The notes: a model not told the origin generated them from the sequence alone. Shown: positions 1-11,848, numbered from the stretch's first letter. The stretch is DNA of 64,000 nucleotides from Arcuatula senhousia (GCA_963971305.1 OZ020306.1:40817512-40881511), one strand, 5' to 3'. Translations and numbers: made by a program.

Positions 1-145
1 CAAGTAGTTCATCACATACAGGCTAAATTTTCCGGCCCTAACCACCTCGCCCTTTATCCTGTGGTCTTCAAAATTTACAGTTCTTTTGTTTCCCACCCAA
101 ACCCTTTTTTTCTCGCTCAGTGTGTGTCGGTTCAACCAGGATTCC
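1..145 (+). repeat. 3' part of the ~450-bp interspersed repeat (family A), cut by window edge
   Basis: The segment 'aagtag-tgcaccacataggctaaatt' followed by 'cctgtggtcttcaaaatttacag' also occurs in the full copy at 6760-7208, so the window opens inside the 3' half of that repeat. No coding potential is seen. The same stretch forms the outer part of the inverted-repeat arm at 30-565. Confidence 0.6.
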
Positions 146-565
146 GTATTGTACTTTCGACAGATATTTGAACCTGGTTAAGGGTTGGCTATATCCCACT
201 CTGTTTAGTGTTCAAACTAGTATATGACCTCATTTCTGGACGGGTACATGTAAGGGTTCTTATTTGTAAGTCACCATAGGTTAAAGTTTCAGATTATGCG
301 AATTTTTTTTGGGGGGAAGGGTTTCGTTATTTTCTTGGTACATTGGCCTATGGTGCAGTGGAGGTACATTAGCCTGTCTTATGAGTTGGTACATTTCCTT
401 CTAGTTTATGGTCGTACATTAGCCCTTTTGCATGGCATACATGAGGCTGTGCTATGGATGCTTTGTCTTGAGTCACAATTCAATTGGTTGTTTCAATTAG
501 TTCTTGTCCTGATTATGATTGAAATAATGTTGACCGAACATAAAACAAATAACAAACAAACAATT
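30..565 (+). repeat. Left arm of a ~540-bp inverted repeat
   Basis: This stretch is found again, reverse-complemented, at 3260-3790. Shared marks include the 'cttcaaaatttacagtt' block, 'gggttggctatat', the 'ggcctatggtgc' block, 'cttgtcctgattatg' and an inner end rich in AAACAAACAAAC. The arms diverge by indels and substitutions, so they are old. They enclose about 2.7 kb containing two family-A repeats and a Penelope tail. This could be a foldback-type element or two independent copies in opposite orientation. No target duplication can be tested because the left flank lies outside the window. Confidence 0.6.
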
Positions 566-1603
566 CTTGGCTCCTTGCGAAACAAAAAAAAACATTTGTG
601 CAAAAGTATGCTGTTATAATCGTATACAAATACTTTCAGTGTGTAGGTCTATGATAATAATGTACTGGCAACGCAATAATGATAAACTATAAGTATTTCG
701 TTTAAACTAGTTTTAGTTTGTCATCAAATTAATGCTCGATTGATTCAGTCCAGAAAAGCAAGAGGTATATAGGTTGTACACGTTTTTTTGTGATTTTAAA
801 TCTTTTTATTTTGTCACAATTTGTATATAATATGAATCTGCACGCCCGTTTATTATTTTATGGGGTGTTAACAACTATTAAGGAAATACCTTTTACATGT
901 ATGTATTTTTTAATGATCATAGTGAAAATGCTTCATAAATCGTTAGTGTGCAAATCGGCGGGAATTCCGTTCCAAAACGTTCATTGTAAACCTTTTGTTA
1001 TAGTTTTCTCAACAGAATAGTGTCATTAAAACATATGCAGTACGTTTTAAAATTAAAAGTTACAGTTGAAGGCATATGCAACCATGTTATGTTGACGATA
1101 ACTTAAACCGAGTTAAACGATAACAGCTTTGATTTTTAACCGCGTTTACAACTACAATTTAGTCAAAATTTCTCTTTTCCTATTGGTCAATTCTCGTTTG
1201 TTTACATTTTGCTTAACCGAGTTCACGATAACCACCGACTTCACGATCTCAGGTTAACCCGGGTGATCTATTGTCTAAGCATAACTACCAACTGCTATAC
1301 AATTGAAAATAGCCTCTTTGAATTATTGAATGGAAACAAAATGTGTGTGTTGCGACAGGCAGAAAATGATAACAGTTCCGGAGTTTCCAAGTTTGCCTTC
1401 TTATACCTGACTTGTAGTTGTTTTTTGGGTGCCTTTGTTTGTATCATAAAGTCGTCGTCTCTCATGTCTGCTGTTTCATCCTTTATTTAAGAATTATTAG
1501 ACTCGAATGCCCTTTTAGTACTTCTGAATTTTCAACAAATATGTATTATGTAATGTATCTAATTGACTATTGAAAGACTCGAAAAACTTCATAAGAGTAT
1601 GCT
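566..1603. other. No recognised feature
   Basis: AT-rich sequence with only short open frames on both strands. No repeat, motif or splice-flanked exon was recognised. Confidence 0.5.
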
Positions 1604-1835
1604 CCCGTGCAGGACGCGGGAGGCGAATAGGCTAGCAGCGCTCAGAAACCTTGTCAGGCCGCTTAAACCACAAAGCGACTGAGATGTGTGTCCAAGGTTG
1701 CTGAAAGGAACAGCTCTATCATAAAAAATACCGGGTGGTCATGCTATACTGATGCGGAAAACTTGACCCAAAACCATAGTTGGCAACGTATGTAGAGAGT
1801 GCTATCACAGCGACTTTCTTCATCCAGTCATGTGC
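1604..1835 (+). repeat. Family-A interspersed repeat, truncated copy
   Basis: Begins with the family's terminal CCCGTGC, then 'ggaggcgaataggc', 'cttgtcaggccgct', 'caaagcgactgagatgtgtg' and 'gatgcggaaaacttgacc'. These blocks recur in order at 2617-2955 and 6760-7208. The copy is 3'-truncated and divergent. Confidence 0.65.
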
Positions 1836-2429
1836 GTTGTTTCCTGGAGCAACACCAGTGGATCAACTAACAACTGAATAAATGTGAATCTCGAAATCTG
1901 CCAAATACCTCTAACAACAAAAATAAACACTGGTTACCGCGAAATATAATATATTGTTGGATACAATTTTACATGGATGGTGCTTACAGTTCGATACTAA
2001 AGTCCAATCTGCCAAACAAAATTAAAAACTATAAATATGATACAAACAGATTAACGTCATTTAACATGACACTTATATCTCAAAACATGTCAAACTTACA
2101 TCAAACAGTCTGAGATTAAAACGTTAGCACGTTGACGGAATTACCTAAAAAGCAAAATACAACAATTACTACTTATATAAATAACGCTAAAATAGGATAG
2201 GCCTATTGATATGATCTAATTGACAAATAAATGGACATGTATCACTACTGGCAATATAAACGACTGTCTGTACAATAGTCAGGCGTTATGCAACTAAAAA
2301 TTGAAATTAATAACCGTAAAATACTGTCAAAAAGACTGTAGGTATTTGTCAGGGTTGCACGGCAGTTTCTATCGACTGCATCAAATATATTTTATTTGCT
2401 TCTGTTCAACAATGACTAAACCATCTAAA

Positions 2430-2600
2430 TAAAGTTGAATTAGTCGTTTCTCAACTAATTCAACTTAATTTAAGTTGGTTCAGTTGTTTTACAGTTGTTC
2501 CAACTTAATATGCATTTGGTAAAACACTTTACAACTAATTCAACATATGTTGCAATGGTACAGTCATTTAACAGTTGTTCCAACTTAAAATGTGTTGGGT
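2430..2600 (+). repeat. Two-unit tandem repeat (~85 bp)
   Basis: Two successive units share 'acagttgttccaacttaa' and 'acaactaattcaac'. The array runs straight into the start of the next family-A copy. No coding sequence. Confidence 0.55.
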
Positions 2601-2616
2601 CAAACGCCTTACAACT

Positions 2617-2955
2617 GTGCGGGGCCCGGGAGGCGAATAGGCCCGCAGCAGCGCTAAGCTTATCGGTAAAAGTCCACTAAAGAGCGTTCAGAAACCTGAC
2701 ATCGGGGTCAGGCCGCTTTGCCCACAAAGCAACTGGGATGTGTGCCCCAGGTGGTTGAATGGGGCAACCCTGACATCGAGAGATGCGGGGTCGTCAGGCG
2801 ATAATGCGGAAAACCTGACCGCACACCATAGTGGTGCACCGTGTTGGGAAAAATGTCACGTTCCTCGCACGTTAAAGAACCCTGCTCCAGGTCTCGGTAA
2901 GAGTAGGACCCGTAGGATCCCCATGCAGGAGGCAAAAATTTCCCGTCCCTACTCT
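2617..2955 (+). repeat. Family-A interspersed repeat
   Basis: Carries the ordered family blocks: 'ggggcccgggaggcgaatag', 'aagcttatcggtaaaagtcc', 'gggatgtgtgccccagg', 'gcggaaaacctgacc' and 'cacgttaaagaaccc'. The open frames on both strands at about 2708-3009 are by-products of its higher GC. It joins directly to a Penelope-like 3' tail at about 2955. Confidence 0.7.
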
Positions 2956-3140
2956 TCCGGAGCACCTGAGTTCACTCTTGTTTCGACTGGAGTTCGCGTT
3001 GTTGATTGATATTCAGTTATTTTGTGTTTCCATGTTTTACATGTTGTCTGTTTTTGTCCCGTTCCTGTTGGTGTTTACTGGTTTTGTCTCTGCCCTTTCA
3101 GACTTTTGATATTCAGATACCCCATTGGTACCTCTGCTTC
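2955..3140 (+). mobile_element. PLE-1 3'-UTR fragment (Penelope-like)
   Basis: Nearly identical to the 3' untranslated end of the PLE-1 element at 24515-24708: 'tactcttccggagcacctga', 'tcgactggagttcgcgttg', 'gtttccatgttttac' and the terminal 'ccattggtacctctgcttct'. Only the non-coding tail is present, the usual 5'-truncated remnant of a target-primed retroelement. Confidence 0.8.
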
Positions 3141-3259
3141 TTAAATGAATTAAGAGCTCTTCAATAAAAAAAGTCTATAACAATACCAGGACTACTCAAA
3201 ATGTCAATAATCCTCTATTCAAGTGGAAAAGTTTAACAATGGATCTATATAAAACTATA

Positions 3260-3790
3260 ATGTTTGTTTGTTTGTTGTTTGTTTTATGTCCAGTCAACAA
3301 TATTTCAGACATAATCAGGACAAGAACTTATTGAAAAACAAATTGAATTGTGTAGACCCACCCAGGAGACAGCACCCATAACACAGACCCATGCATGTCA
3401 TGCGAAAAAGGGCCAATGTACGACCACAAACCAGAAGGAAAACGAATCAACTCACAAGACAGGCCAATGTATCCTCAACGCACCATAGGCCAATGTACCC
3501 AGAAAGCGACGAAATCTCTCCCCAAAAACTTCACACAATCTGGAACCCTTACCTTTAGTGACCAACATTGGAGAACACTTACCTGAAATGAGGTAATACT
3601 AGTTAGAACACTTACCTAAGTGGAATATAGCCAACCCTTACCCGATTTTACATAATCAACCCTTATCTGTCGAAAATACAATGATGAATCCTGATTGGAC
3701 CTACACACACTGAAGGAGAAACGTGGGGGTGGGGTGGGAACAAAGGAACTGTAAATTTTGAAGACCACTGGAAAAGGGGAGTGATGGGTA
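3260..3790 (-). repeat. Right arm of the ~540-bp inverted repeat
   Basis: Reverse complement of 30-565, sharing the GTTTGTTTGTTTG inner end, 'cataatcaggacaagaactt' and 'ggaactgtaaattttgaag'. Open frames in this arm are not conserved as protein between the two arms. Confidence 0.6.
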
Positions 3791-5089
3791 GGGAGTTTCT
3801 CAGCTGCTGATGGATACTGGATGTGCTAATCAGTTTTATGTTGACAAATATTACATTTTTCCAAGTCAGCACAGAAGATTTAGGGAATAAGGGGGTGATA
3901 AAACTAGCAGACATAGCTATCATCTATTTGTTGCTGACAACTTTCCATTAAAAAAAAAGAAATTATTGTTAAGCAAAAAATCTGAAAATATGCATTTTTG
4001 ATATGTATTCATTTAATTAAAGAACATTTACGGTAATTACAGCTTGTTCGGTATTTTGTTTTAGGCATTTACGGTAATTTGTCTTCTAGAGATATTGAGG
4101 GCATTTTCGGTAATTGTTAAATATACTTATCTCTAGGTTTCATTATAGGATACTTAAATGTGTAGGCATAATAAAGGGTATTTTACAACAAACATTTGCT
4201 GTTATTAAGACAACCACATAATTTTGCATAGAAGTCTAACTTAACATTTTTTTTATCAAATTCCGTGGAAGGAATGAAAGTTTAGACTAAAATTGGCAAG
4301 GAAATATGTAAATAAAGGTGATGCTAGAAATAATACTCAATTGCTAAAATATATCACATGACCTTGTATATTTATATAAAATTTAAGACTTTTTGTTTTC
4401 AAAGGCAGAATCTGAAATAAATCATTAAAAACCTGAAAATGTCCACTATTTTACCGGAAGTAGCATTATTTGTTATATTCTATGTGGCTTTAGCCTCATA
4501 ACATGTCATATGAAAAACAATAGCCCAAATCTGTCACTGTATGAAGAAGAACTGCAATTTTATAGAGGTAGTATACAGATTTTGCAGTGGTGTCGGCCAT
4601 ATTGAAATTTACCGAAAGTAAGGGATTTATGAGATGGGCTCCCGATCTTAAATGAAAGAGTGATATCTGAAGATTTTTTGTACCAAGTTTCATGCTTGTA
4701 ACAGCTGGTGCACAATTCTTCTGAAATATGCTTGAAGCTGCCGGACTAGTCCTGGAAGACCGGTTACCTGGCTGTTGAGTGTTCCGTCACGCATTTCTAT
4801 GTTTGAATGAGATTTGTAAATTATTTATCATTAGACTACATGTATATGGAAAACTTTTTTGTTTGAGAAGAAAAATTCTTGTTTCATGTCAGAGTTCATA
4901 TGATATTAATAGTTTATTTTTCAAAAGACAAAAAAAAATAAAAGGATTTTTTTGTTGATTTATAGAACTCAAATGGACTTTTTTATACATTGAATTATAT
5001 ACAGTTCACTAACTAAGCATAGTTTCTAGATATCATATTTATACATGCATGATAGAAAATTGTTAATTTACATCAAATAAATCTTCGGA
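3791..5089. other. No gene recognised; three short 'acggtaatt' repeats
   Basis: AT-rich. The motif 'tttacggtaatt' or 'tttcggtaatt' occurs three times between about 4027 and 4115, about 40-45 bp apart. Nothing else is supported. Confidence 0.4.
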
Positions 5090-5215
5090 CAAAAAAAATT
5101 TTCTGCGTCTATCTAAGACTCATCAGAGATACTCTTGCCAAAAGGGTTGAAATGTCAAACACCACATGAATATGAAAACCATCTAAGAGCATTAAACCCA
5201 TTATTTAAAGTTTGA
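5090..5215 (-). repeat. Degenerate retrozyme fragment
   Basis: Read on the minus strand it keeps the hammerhead strand CTGATGAGTCTT with AGATAGACG, matching the retrozymes at 51375 and 60265. The second core segment CGAAAC is lost (reads CGCAGAAA). The downstream block 'aaatgtcaaacaccacatga' parallels 'aaatgccaaacactatatga' at 51470. Expected to be inactive. Confidence 0.6.
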
Positions 5216-6150
5216 TCATTCAGTCATGTACATGTAGTTACTGAACATCACAAACATTTTTAACCCAATCTTTTTTAAGCTCTGACAGTCATGACAATTT
5301 GGTTTTCAAATCTGTATTATTTTTTAAAATGAATTCTAAATATTTACAGAAATGTCTTCAGATGGTCTTCAAAGAACTTGAGTTGACTAAGTTGAATCAG
5401 CAGCTAGAACTTATAAAAGAAGATGACATATAAGTTTTTTTTCATATCTTAATTATGTCGGGGTTAAAATGTGATTATATGTTCATAGAAAGTGCCAAGT
5501 ACATGTTTTAAAGTCCAGCTTCTTTGTTAATTTGTTTTCTCAAATTGTGAATGACAAGATAAAAAAAGAAAAAAGAAAAGACCATACAAATACGTTTTTA
5601 GGCAAAAATTATCAGTTCTAAATGAAATAAGAAATGAAAAATTAACATTGATTCTCTGTAAATATCATCCATATGTTCAAAGGGTATGGCTCGCATAGTT
5701 TCAGAAAATAAAGAAACTTTGGATGTGAGGTCTTTACTATGTGTTATTAAAAATAGGTAACTGGGTGGATTTGAGTAACTGTGTTATGGCAACCAGCTCA
5801 TTTTTCCGCCAAAAATTACCTAATTTCAATCTAAAAAATGGGCATTGAATTCTGATATATTGAGAGTGTACAGACCTTTTTGACTTTTGTTGTCACACTT
5901 TTCAAATTTTGTTAAAATATTTTTTTTTTCAAAAAAGTTTATTTGTGGCATAAACTATGACTTTTATTAACTTCGGAACTTGGGTAGGGCATGCTTACCT
6001 TGAAATATTGAATTTCAAGCTATATTTAAGGAACATCATTTTTTTTAAGGCAGCCACATATGGGAAAAGTATATGCATCACCATGCAAATATAACACCAT
6101 ACTATCATTATACGAAAATAAAATTCTTGGGGCTTTTTAGTTTTAGTACT
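5216..6150. other. No recognised feature
   Basis: AT-rich non-coding sequence up to the target duplication of the element beginning at 6151. No supported exon or repeat. Confidence 0.4.
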
Positions 6151-6181
6151 CACGGTCGTTATACTTGTCCTGCGACAACAT

Positions 6182-6450
6182 GTTTTCTACCGATTTTTCT
6201 GCTTGTTTTCTACCGATGATCCTTGTTTTCTACCGATTGTTTTTTTAGAAATATGAAAAATAACGCTTATTTTTAACATTTGAATACATCCTATGAGAGA
6301 AAATGCAATAAATGATCGTTTATTTGTAAAAGAGCCATTTGCTTTTTCATATAACTAACAGGTTTAAGAAATTTGATATGTCCTGGTTTTCTACCGATTA
6401 GTTATGTTTTTACTGTGTTTTCTACAGATGAGTCCTTGATTTCTACCGAT
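6182..6450 (+). promoter_or_regulatory. Left subterminal motif cluster (6 x GTTTTCTACCGAT)
   Basis: Copies of GTTTTCTACCGAT or one- to two-base variants occur at 6182, 6205, 6225, 6386, 6417 (CTACAGAT) and 6438. They are mirrored in inverse orientation at the other end. Such clusters are plausible transposase-binding sites; this is inference. Confidence 0.65.
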
Positions 6451-6556
6451 GATCTAATTTCATATAACTACACATTTTGGTTGTTTCTAAAGGCATACAT
6501 GTTGTATACACCGTAAATGATTGTGTTCTACAGTGAAGCTTCATCATACTGTTGTA

Positions 6557-7544
6557 TGGAACGCCATTTTAACCAAAACCTTGGTATCTATAGGATACCT
6601 CAGATAACTGGGGGTTTACTGGCAGCTATCTGGGGGTTTTCTGGACGAAACTCTCAATTACATCAGGTGTTAAGAGTTATCTTGGTAACTGGGGGTTTGC
6701 TGTCAGCTTTCACATTTAGATACCTAATTAAACCCCCTTCTACCTACAGATATTGTAGTCCCGTGCGGGGCCCGAGTGGCGAATAGGCCCGCAGCAGAGC
6801 CTAGCTTGTCGTAAGAGGCGGCTAAGGGTATTGGGATTCTGACATCGGGTCAGTGCTCAGCCCACAGAGAGACCAAGTGTGTACCCTAAGCGGCTTAATA
6901 TTGTGGCACTCGTCCGCAGGGATTGCCAGGTCTATAATACGGAAACCCTGACGGCCGACCATAGTGGGCCAACGTGGGAGGAGAGTGCCACGCTTCATGC
7001 ACGTAAAAGACCCCTATTGTGGACCGCCAAGTAGTGCACCACATAGGCTAAATTATCAGTCCCTACCCACCTCTCCCCTTTTCCTGTGGTTCTTCAAAAT
7101 TTGCAGTTCCTTTGTTTCCCACCCCAACCCCGTGTTTCATTTATCATCCTCATTTCATGTTCATTTTATCATCCTTTTCATGTTATAACCTATTTAGCGT
7201 TGCACGGGCGAAAAACACCAATTCACTCACTCACATATATTGTAAGTTCATGCTATTTAACTCTTTGAAAGCAGAATTTATCAATGTAAAGCTGAAAACT
7301 ATCAATTCCTCAAAAAATAATACAAAGCTCAGCTTCCAATAAATTATTTTTGAAAACTCTTAATAGCAGGAGTTTTTGTGGTATCCATGGGATAGCTGAT
7401 AGTAAACCCTCAGTTACCTGAAATTACTCTAAATACCTGATGTAATTAAGAGTTTCGCTCTGAAAACCCCCAGATAGCTGCCAGTAAACCCCAAGTTATC
7501 TGAGGTATCCTATATGTTACCATGGTTTTGGTAAAAATGGCGTG
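6557..7544. mobile_element. Long-TIR element with 13-bp flanking duplication (MULE-like?)
   Basis: The direct repeat TCATACTGTTGTA occurs at 6544-6556 and 7545-7557, immediately outside two inverted arms of roughly 170 bp. The left arm reads ACGCCATTTTAACC, 'gatacctcagataac' and 'ctggcagctatctggggg'; the right arm is its reverse complement with scattered changes. Long TIRs with a duplication around 9-13 bp suggest a Mutator-like element. No transposase is seen. The centre holds a family-A repeat. It lies wholly inside the 6151-8371 element, so it inserted later. Confidence 0.7.
6760..7208 (+). repeat. Family-A interspersed repeat, full-length reference copy
   Basis: Starts CCCGTGC and ends GCACGGG, a 7-bp inverted terminus, giving a unit of about 450 bp. 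Internal blocks match the copies at 1604, 2617 and 11393 (reverse). It is more GC-rich than its surroundings. There is no protein of its own. The short termini suggest a MITE; a SINE origin is not excluded. Confidence 0.65.
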
Positions 7545-7901
7545 TCATACTGTTGTAAATGTACAGATCAATTTCAGCCCGAGAAATTCATGTCTCAGTC
7601 TCAGCATTTCTAGATATAACAGTGAAATCTGGTATATGGAGGATTATTTCCCATTATATATAAAGCACTTCACAAATCTAATATAAGTGGAAAAAATGTT
7701 GATATACTATCATTTTCTGATAAGCCAGCTTTTGAGAAAATACACATTTATTTAAATTTTATAAAAGTGTTCTTTGTGTGTGCAAAACAGTTTTTGCTCA
7801 TGAACCTCCTTTTTTCTTTTTATCGTCAATATTATGTGTTCAATAAAATATACAGTTTTAAAATTTGTCATGAAATGTCATTTAATGTATCACATTATCA
7901 C

Positions 7902-8340
7902 ATCGGTAGAATGCCAGGACCATCGGTAGAAAACCAGGACACATCTTTAGAAAACCAGGACCATATTTTTTTTAAATGATCGAAAAATCAAAAATACGCC
8001 ATTTGTAATGAAAAGTGATATGTCTTTAAAAATGTCCGACTATTTAGAACATGGAGCATAATTTTCAGCCCAGTGAATGGTAATTTAAAACAGATATTCA
8101 TGATTATCTGAAAAAAGGGAAATTGTCTCTTGCTTGAAAAAATAAACAATACCCTTACTGTAATTTTATGTGCATACTTAAAACAAAATGATGTAAATTA
8201 AACTAATATTTTTATAAGTGCCATAATAGCCGGGTATCATAGTTTTGAAAAAAATCGTCTGCCAGGTTTATTTTTTTATCACCACATCGGTAGAAATCTA
8301 GGACTTCGGTAGAAAACGAGCAGAAACATCGGTAGAAAAC
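7902..8340 (-). promoter_or_regulatory. Right subterminal motif cluster (6 inverted copies)
   Basis: Reverse-complement copies of the GTTTTCTACCGAT motif at 7902, 7922, 7943 (variant), 8286, 8305 and 8328. They mirror the left cluster in number and grouping (3 + 3). Confidence 0.65.
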
Positions 8341-8376
8341 ATGTTGTCGCAGGACAAGTATAACGACCTTGGTACT

Positions 8377-9710
8377 GTTACAATGGAAACAAAAAGTGTC
8401 ATTTTCATATTTTTGGATTTTGAAAGCTTTACTTAACATCAACATATACACCTATATCACATCAAATCCAGACAAGATGAATACTATTGCTATACATCAT
8501 ATGACTACCAAAATACCAGAAAAATAAATTTTGCAATATCTCAAACATTTTTGCTTTGTTACCATGGTAACTATTGCCGCTAAAACTAGTCTAGATCAGT
8601 GTATATTGAATGTATCGGAAACTTTTAAGCTAAAATTCTCCTAAAACATAACAAGATAGCCATCATATCTATTATGTGTGTGTAACCCTTACACTACACT
8701 CCCTGAATCATTGAACGTTCCCTGGCACACGGTACACGATGAGCGGTACACGGTACACGGAACGGAATCTCAATATTAAGTTAATGAATGTAATATTACA
8801 TGTAATAATAATTTAAATTACGATTTCTTATAAAGTATTTTTTTTATTCTTGACTCATGTTTCTTTGATACGAAATCTATATATCAATCTTTCTATTTTC
8901 TAATACAATCATTATGTTTAATAAACTTTATAAATTATTTTGTGTTTAAAAAAAAAGAATAATTCACGGCTTTGTACGATCTTGTCTGAAAGGTTAATTG
9001 TTAAACAGCTATACCTCAAGAAATTCATGTCATTGAGCGATCGGAAAAAAATAAAATACATATACAAATGTATGTTTAATGTCATAATATCTTATAAATA
9101 ATATGAGTATTTTCAATAACGCTGTTATTCATAAATAATATGTTTCCGAAGCATAATTTTAACAACTTTACGGTGCAAACCCAATTATTATACATTACAT
9201 GTAGCAATCTCATTTATCTTTATTTTGTATGAACTTAATTGTATTTGGCTAAGCGAAAAACAGGTAAACGTCAGCGGATTAGAAAAGTTTACGCCAGTAC
9301 GTATACACAGAGGATGCAAAGGGGGACGTTTTGCTCCCTTGTGTGAGAAAATGTGCACTATTCCAAGGGATTTTTTGTCAAATTTTGTTACCGTGTCCCA
9401 ACGCCATGACATTATTTTAAATATTTTAAACACGTCAGAGCATGTCAAATCAGTACAAGACGCGAATTACATGATAAAGGCAAGTTTGTGACAAAATATA
9501 TTCGAATCACATGCACGACACGTGTCCTTCAAACAAGAATACAGTTTGTACGCCCAAAGGACATAATGCCCGTCTTGCAAAATTTTTTCGAATGCAATAA
9601 CTTACCCAGTAGAATACATGTAAATCATGATGACTTGGTATGCTCACATCTTTATGTCTTTGTGTAAAAAGTTTCATGATGATATCGTACTTTTTTCATA
9701 AAAAAATCAC
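8377..9710. other. No recognised gene
   Basis: AT-rich intergenic sequence. A short tandem 'ggtacacggtacac' lies near 8735-8760. Overlapping open frames on both strands at about 9188-9491 (86-88 aa) have no recognised domain. Confidence 0.4.
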
Positions 9711-9714
9711 TTAA

Positions 9715-10255
9715 GGTTCATCTTTACACTTCGGAAAAAATGACCGATTTTTTTACGTCTTTTTTCAGTCTATGTGGGCCTTAAACTACTTATTCAATTG
9801 CTTAATAAGGCGTTGCAGCGTCTAGATAAATGATTTTTGCATAAACTTTTAGTATTTTGTATGTGTACACTTGATCCGTTTTGCCGGGGCATTTTCTTTG
9901 CGTTTTTCAGTTCACCCAAATATAGCCAGATATCAACAATGCCTTCTCATTTGGCCTCCACGTGCAAGGTAATTTCATTATTGGTGTTATTAAATCTACT
10001 CACAATCGGTTTTATGTAAGGTTATTTAGGGGTAATTCATGCTTTATTTATGCGGCAATTTGAACGGAAAGAAAATGAATAGAGAAAACAACAAAAGTAA
10101 TCTTGTAAACTGGAAGGGAAAATGATCGGCGATTTTTATATCTAGACGCTGCTACACTTTATTTTGTGTTTTAGTGTACGTGTCGTTTAAGTCGTACATA
10201 GACTAGAAAAATAGGTCCAATATCTACCATTTTATTCGAAGTGTAACCATGAACC
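9715..10255. mobile_element. TTAA-flanked MITE (piggyBac or Kolobok type)
   Basis: Flanked by TTAA at 9711-9714 and 10256-10259. Left end GGTTCATCTTTACACTTCG, right end reverse-complemented GGTTCATGGTTACACTTCG. Inverted similarity continues inward ('gcagcgtctaga' versus 'tctagacgctgc'). At 541 bp with no transposase it is non-autonomous. TTAA duplication is shared by piggyBac and Kolobok, so the superfamily is undecided. Confidence 0.75.
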
Positions 10256-10259
10256 TTAA

Positions 10260-11392
10260 ATTTATATGCGAGCGAAGCGAAACTCACTATTGTACAGAGT
10301 CTGCCAAACCGCACGAGACTCAAAATACGATGGTTGAAAATAAATTCTGTCTCGCTACTCGGAATGCATTGGGAATTTACGAAAATACCGGGTCTCGCGT
10401 TAGTGAGATTTTTTATTTTCGATTATTTATTTACAAACGGTAACAAAACAAAAACTTTTCTTGTTGTTAATGACAATAACTTTCTCAATAAATAATAACT
10501 ATCTAACGAACGAACACTAGGTAATTGTTTTGTTTTTACAGAAATATGGCTTTCTCTCGCGAGAATTCGTGACCTTTTACCCATAGTGCATAGTCATGCG
10601 CAGAAAAATGGTGGGAGTTCTGTCAATCAATTTTCGGAACTTTTCATAACACAGATTCATTAAAATAAAGTGATCAGCAACTGTTTTTCTACATATGTAT
10701 GATAATTTGGTCCTACCTGATCTGAAAATAAAATCCTAATCCATCCTTATCCTATGTGGCCCCTCAAACTGACAAAGTTAAATGATCATTTGGATACGTC
10801 GTCATTTTCCACCAGGTTTCTAAATAATTTTCTTTGCAGACAGTACTTTGCAAAATTTTATAGATACGGGTATACAAAAAATATAACAAAACCTGGCAGA
10901 AGAACGGTGACATTTTGATGTCGTCTGCTTGTCGAATGATATGATGTGACTGAAGGGTCGATTAAGTTATGGATGATGTTGTCCCGGTCGCAAACCATAT
11001 TTTGGCGTTTTTACGGATAATGCATTTTTTTCAAATAAATTATTAAATTTTTATCCAAAAGTGGATCTTAGCTATTGATCCAGTCGAGGGAATTTTGACA
11101 TTTTTTCCAGATACAATTAAGATTAAACCAAGTTTTGGTTGCACCTATTATATTGATGTTGTATCTTCGCGAGCTTTTAGGTCAGAGCCATTATCATATC
11201 AAGTTAACCTACTTATAAGTATAACACAACCTTTTTCTGTGATCAACCAAACATGAAGTTGATGAGAGAGGTACAATTTTATATAGATTTTCAATTCTTC
11301 ATGTCCTAATGTATATGAATATAAAGTCTCATGCATAATGGTTGGCCTATAATGGTCATGCAGTCATCAGACTTTCCGTAATATAAGTAATA
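10260..11392. other. No recognised gene
   Basis: AT-rich. A slightly GC-richer patch at 10260-10445 gives a 64-aa frame with no recognisable domain. No supported exon. Confidence 0.4.
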
Positions 11393-11566
11393 TAGACCTG
11401 ACAGTCCCTGCGGACGAAGGCAACCCTATTTTCAGTCATTTAGGGTCGCTCTGTGAGATGAGCATTTCCTGGTGTCAGAATCTCAAGACACTTGGTGGCC
11501 ATGGATCTCTTCTACTGACAAGCTGGGCTCTGCCGCTGGCCTATTAGCCACCCGGGCCCGCACGGG
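11393..11566 (-). repeat. Family-A interspersed repeat, reverse, truncated
   Basis: Ends with CCCGGGCCCGCACGGG, the reverse of the family start, and contains the inverses of 'tggcgaataggcc', 'caagcttgtc' and 'ctgacatcggg'. About 175 bp remain. Confidence 0.65.
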
Positions 11567-11699
11567 ATGCCCTGTCTTACGTGTTCGTTTTGCTTGTTTG
11601 TTTAACCCACTTTTGTTATAATACTAAAAGTCTTCTGAAAATGAAAATTGGTTTCGCCGACATTTTTCAACATTCGATCGTTTGACCGGGCTGAAGTTA

Positions 11700-11848
11700 G
11701 CTTATTATTCATTTTTCATTATTCATTTTTCAATAATGAATAATGACTTGGTTCATTATTCATTATTCATATTTTTATTTGAATAATGAAAAATGAAATA
11801 AGTTAAAGTTCATTATTCGTATGAATAATGAAAAATGAAAAATCAAAG
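11700..11848. repeat. Palindromic 'ATTATTCATTTTTC' cluster
   Basis: Dense forward and inverted copies of ATTATTCATTTTTC / GAAAAATGAATAAT can form a long hairpin. It is low-complexity and non-coding. Confidence 0.6.

Larger units (their letters stand above)
6151..8371. mobile_element. Non-autonomous TIR transposon, Transib-like features
   Basis: Termini are inverted copies: the left starts CACGGTCGTTATACTTG and the right, reverse-complemented, starts CAAGGTCGTTATACTTG. Identity continues through TCCTGCGACAACATGTTT. The 5-bp sequence GTACT directly precedes the left end (6146-6150) and follows the right end (8372-8376), as expected for a target duplication. A 5-bp duplication and a CAC-type terminus are features of Transib/RAG-like elements, but no transposase is present, so the class is tentative. 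Six GTTTTCTACCGAT-type motifs lie near each end. A second transposon (6557-7544) is nested inside. Confidence 0.7.

Noticed and set aside
2708..3009. Overlapping 85-89-aa frames on both strands
   Set aside because: They coincide with a family-A repeat and PLE-1 tail; not conserved as protein in the other copies.
9188..9491. 86-88-aa frames on both strands
   Set aside because: Equal openness on both strands, no domain, no splice signals; likely chance.
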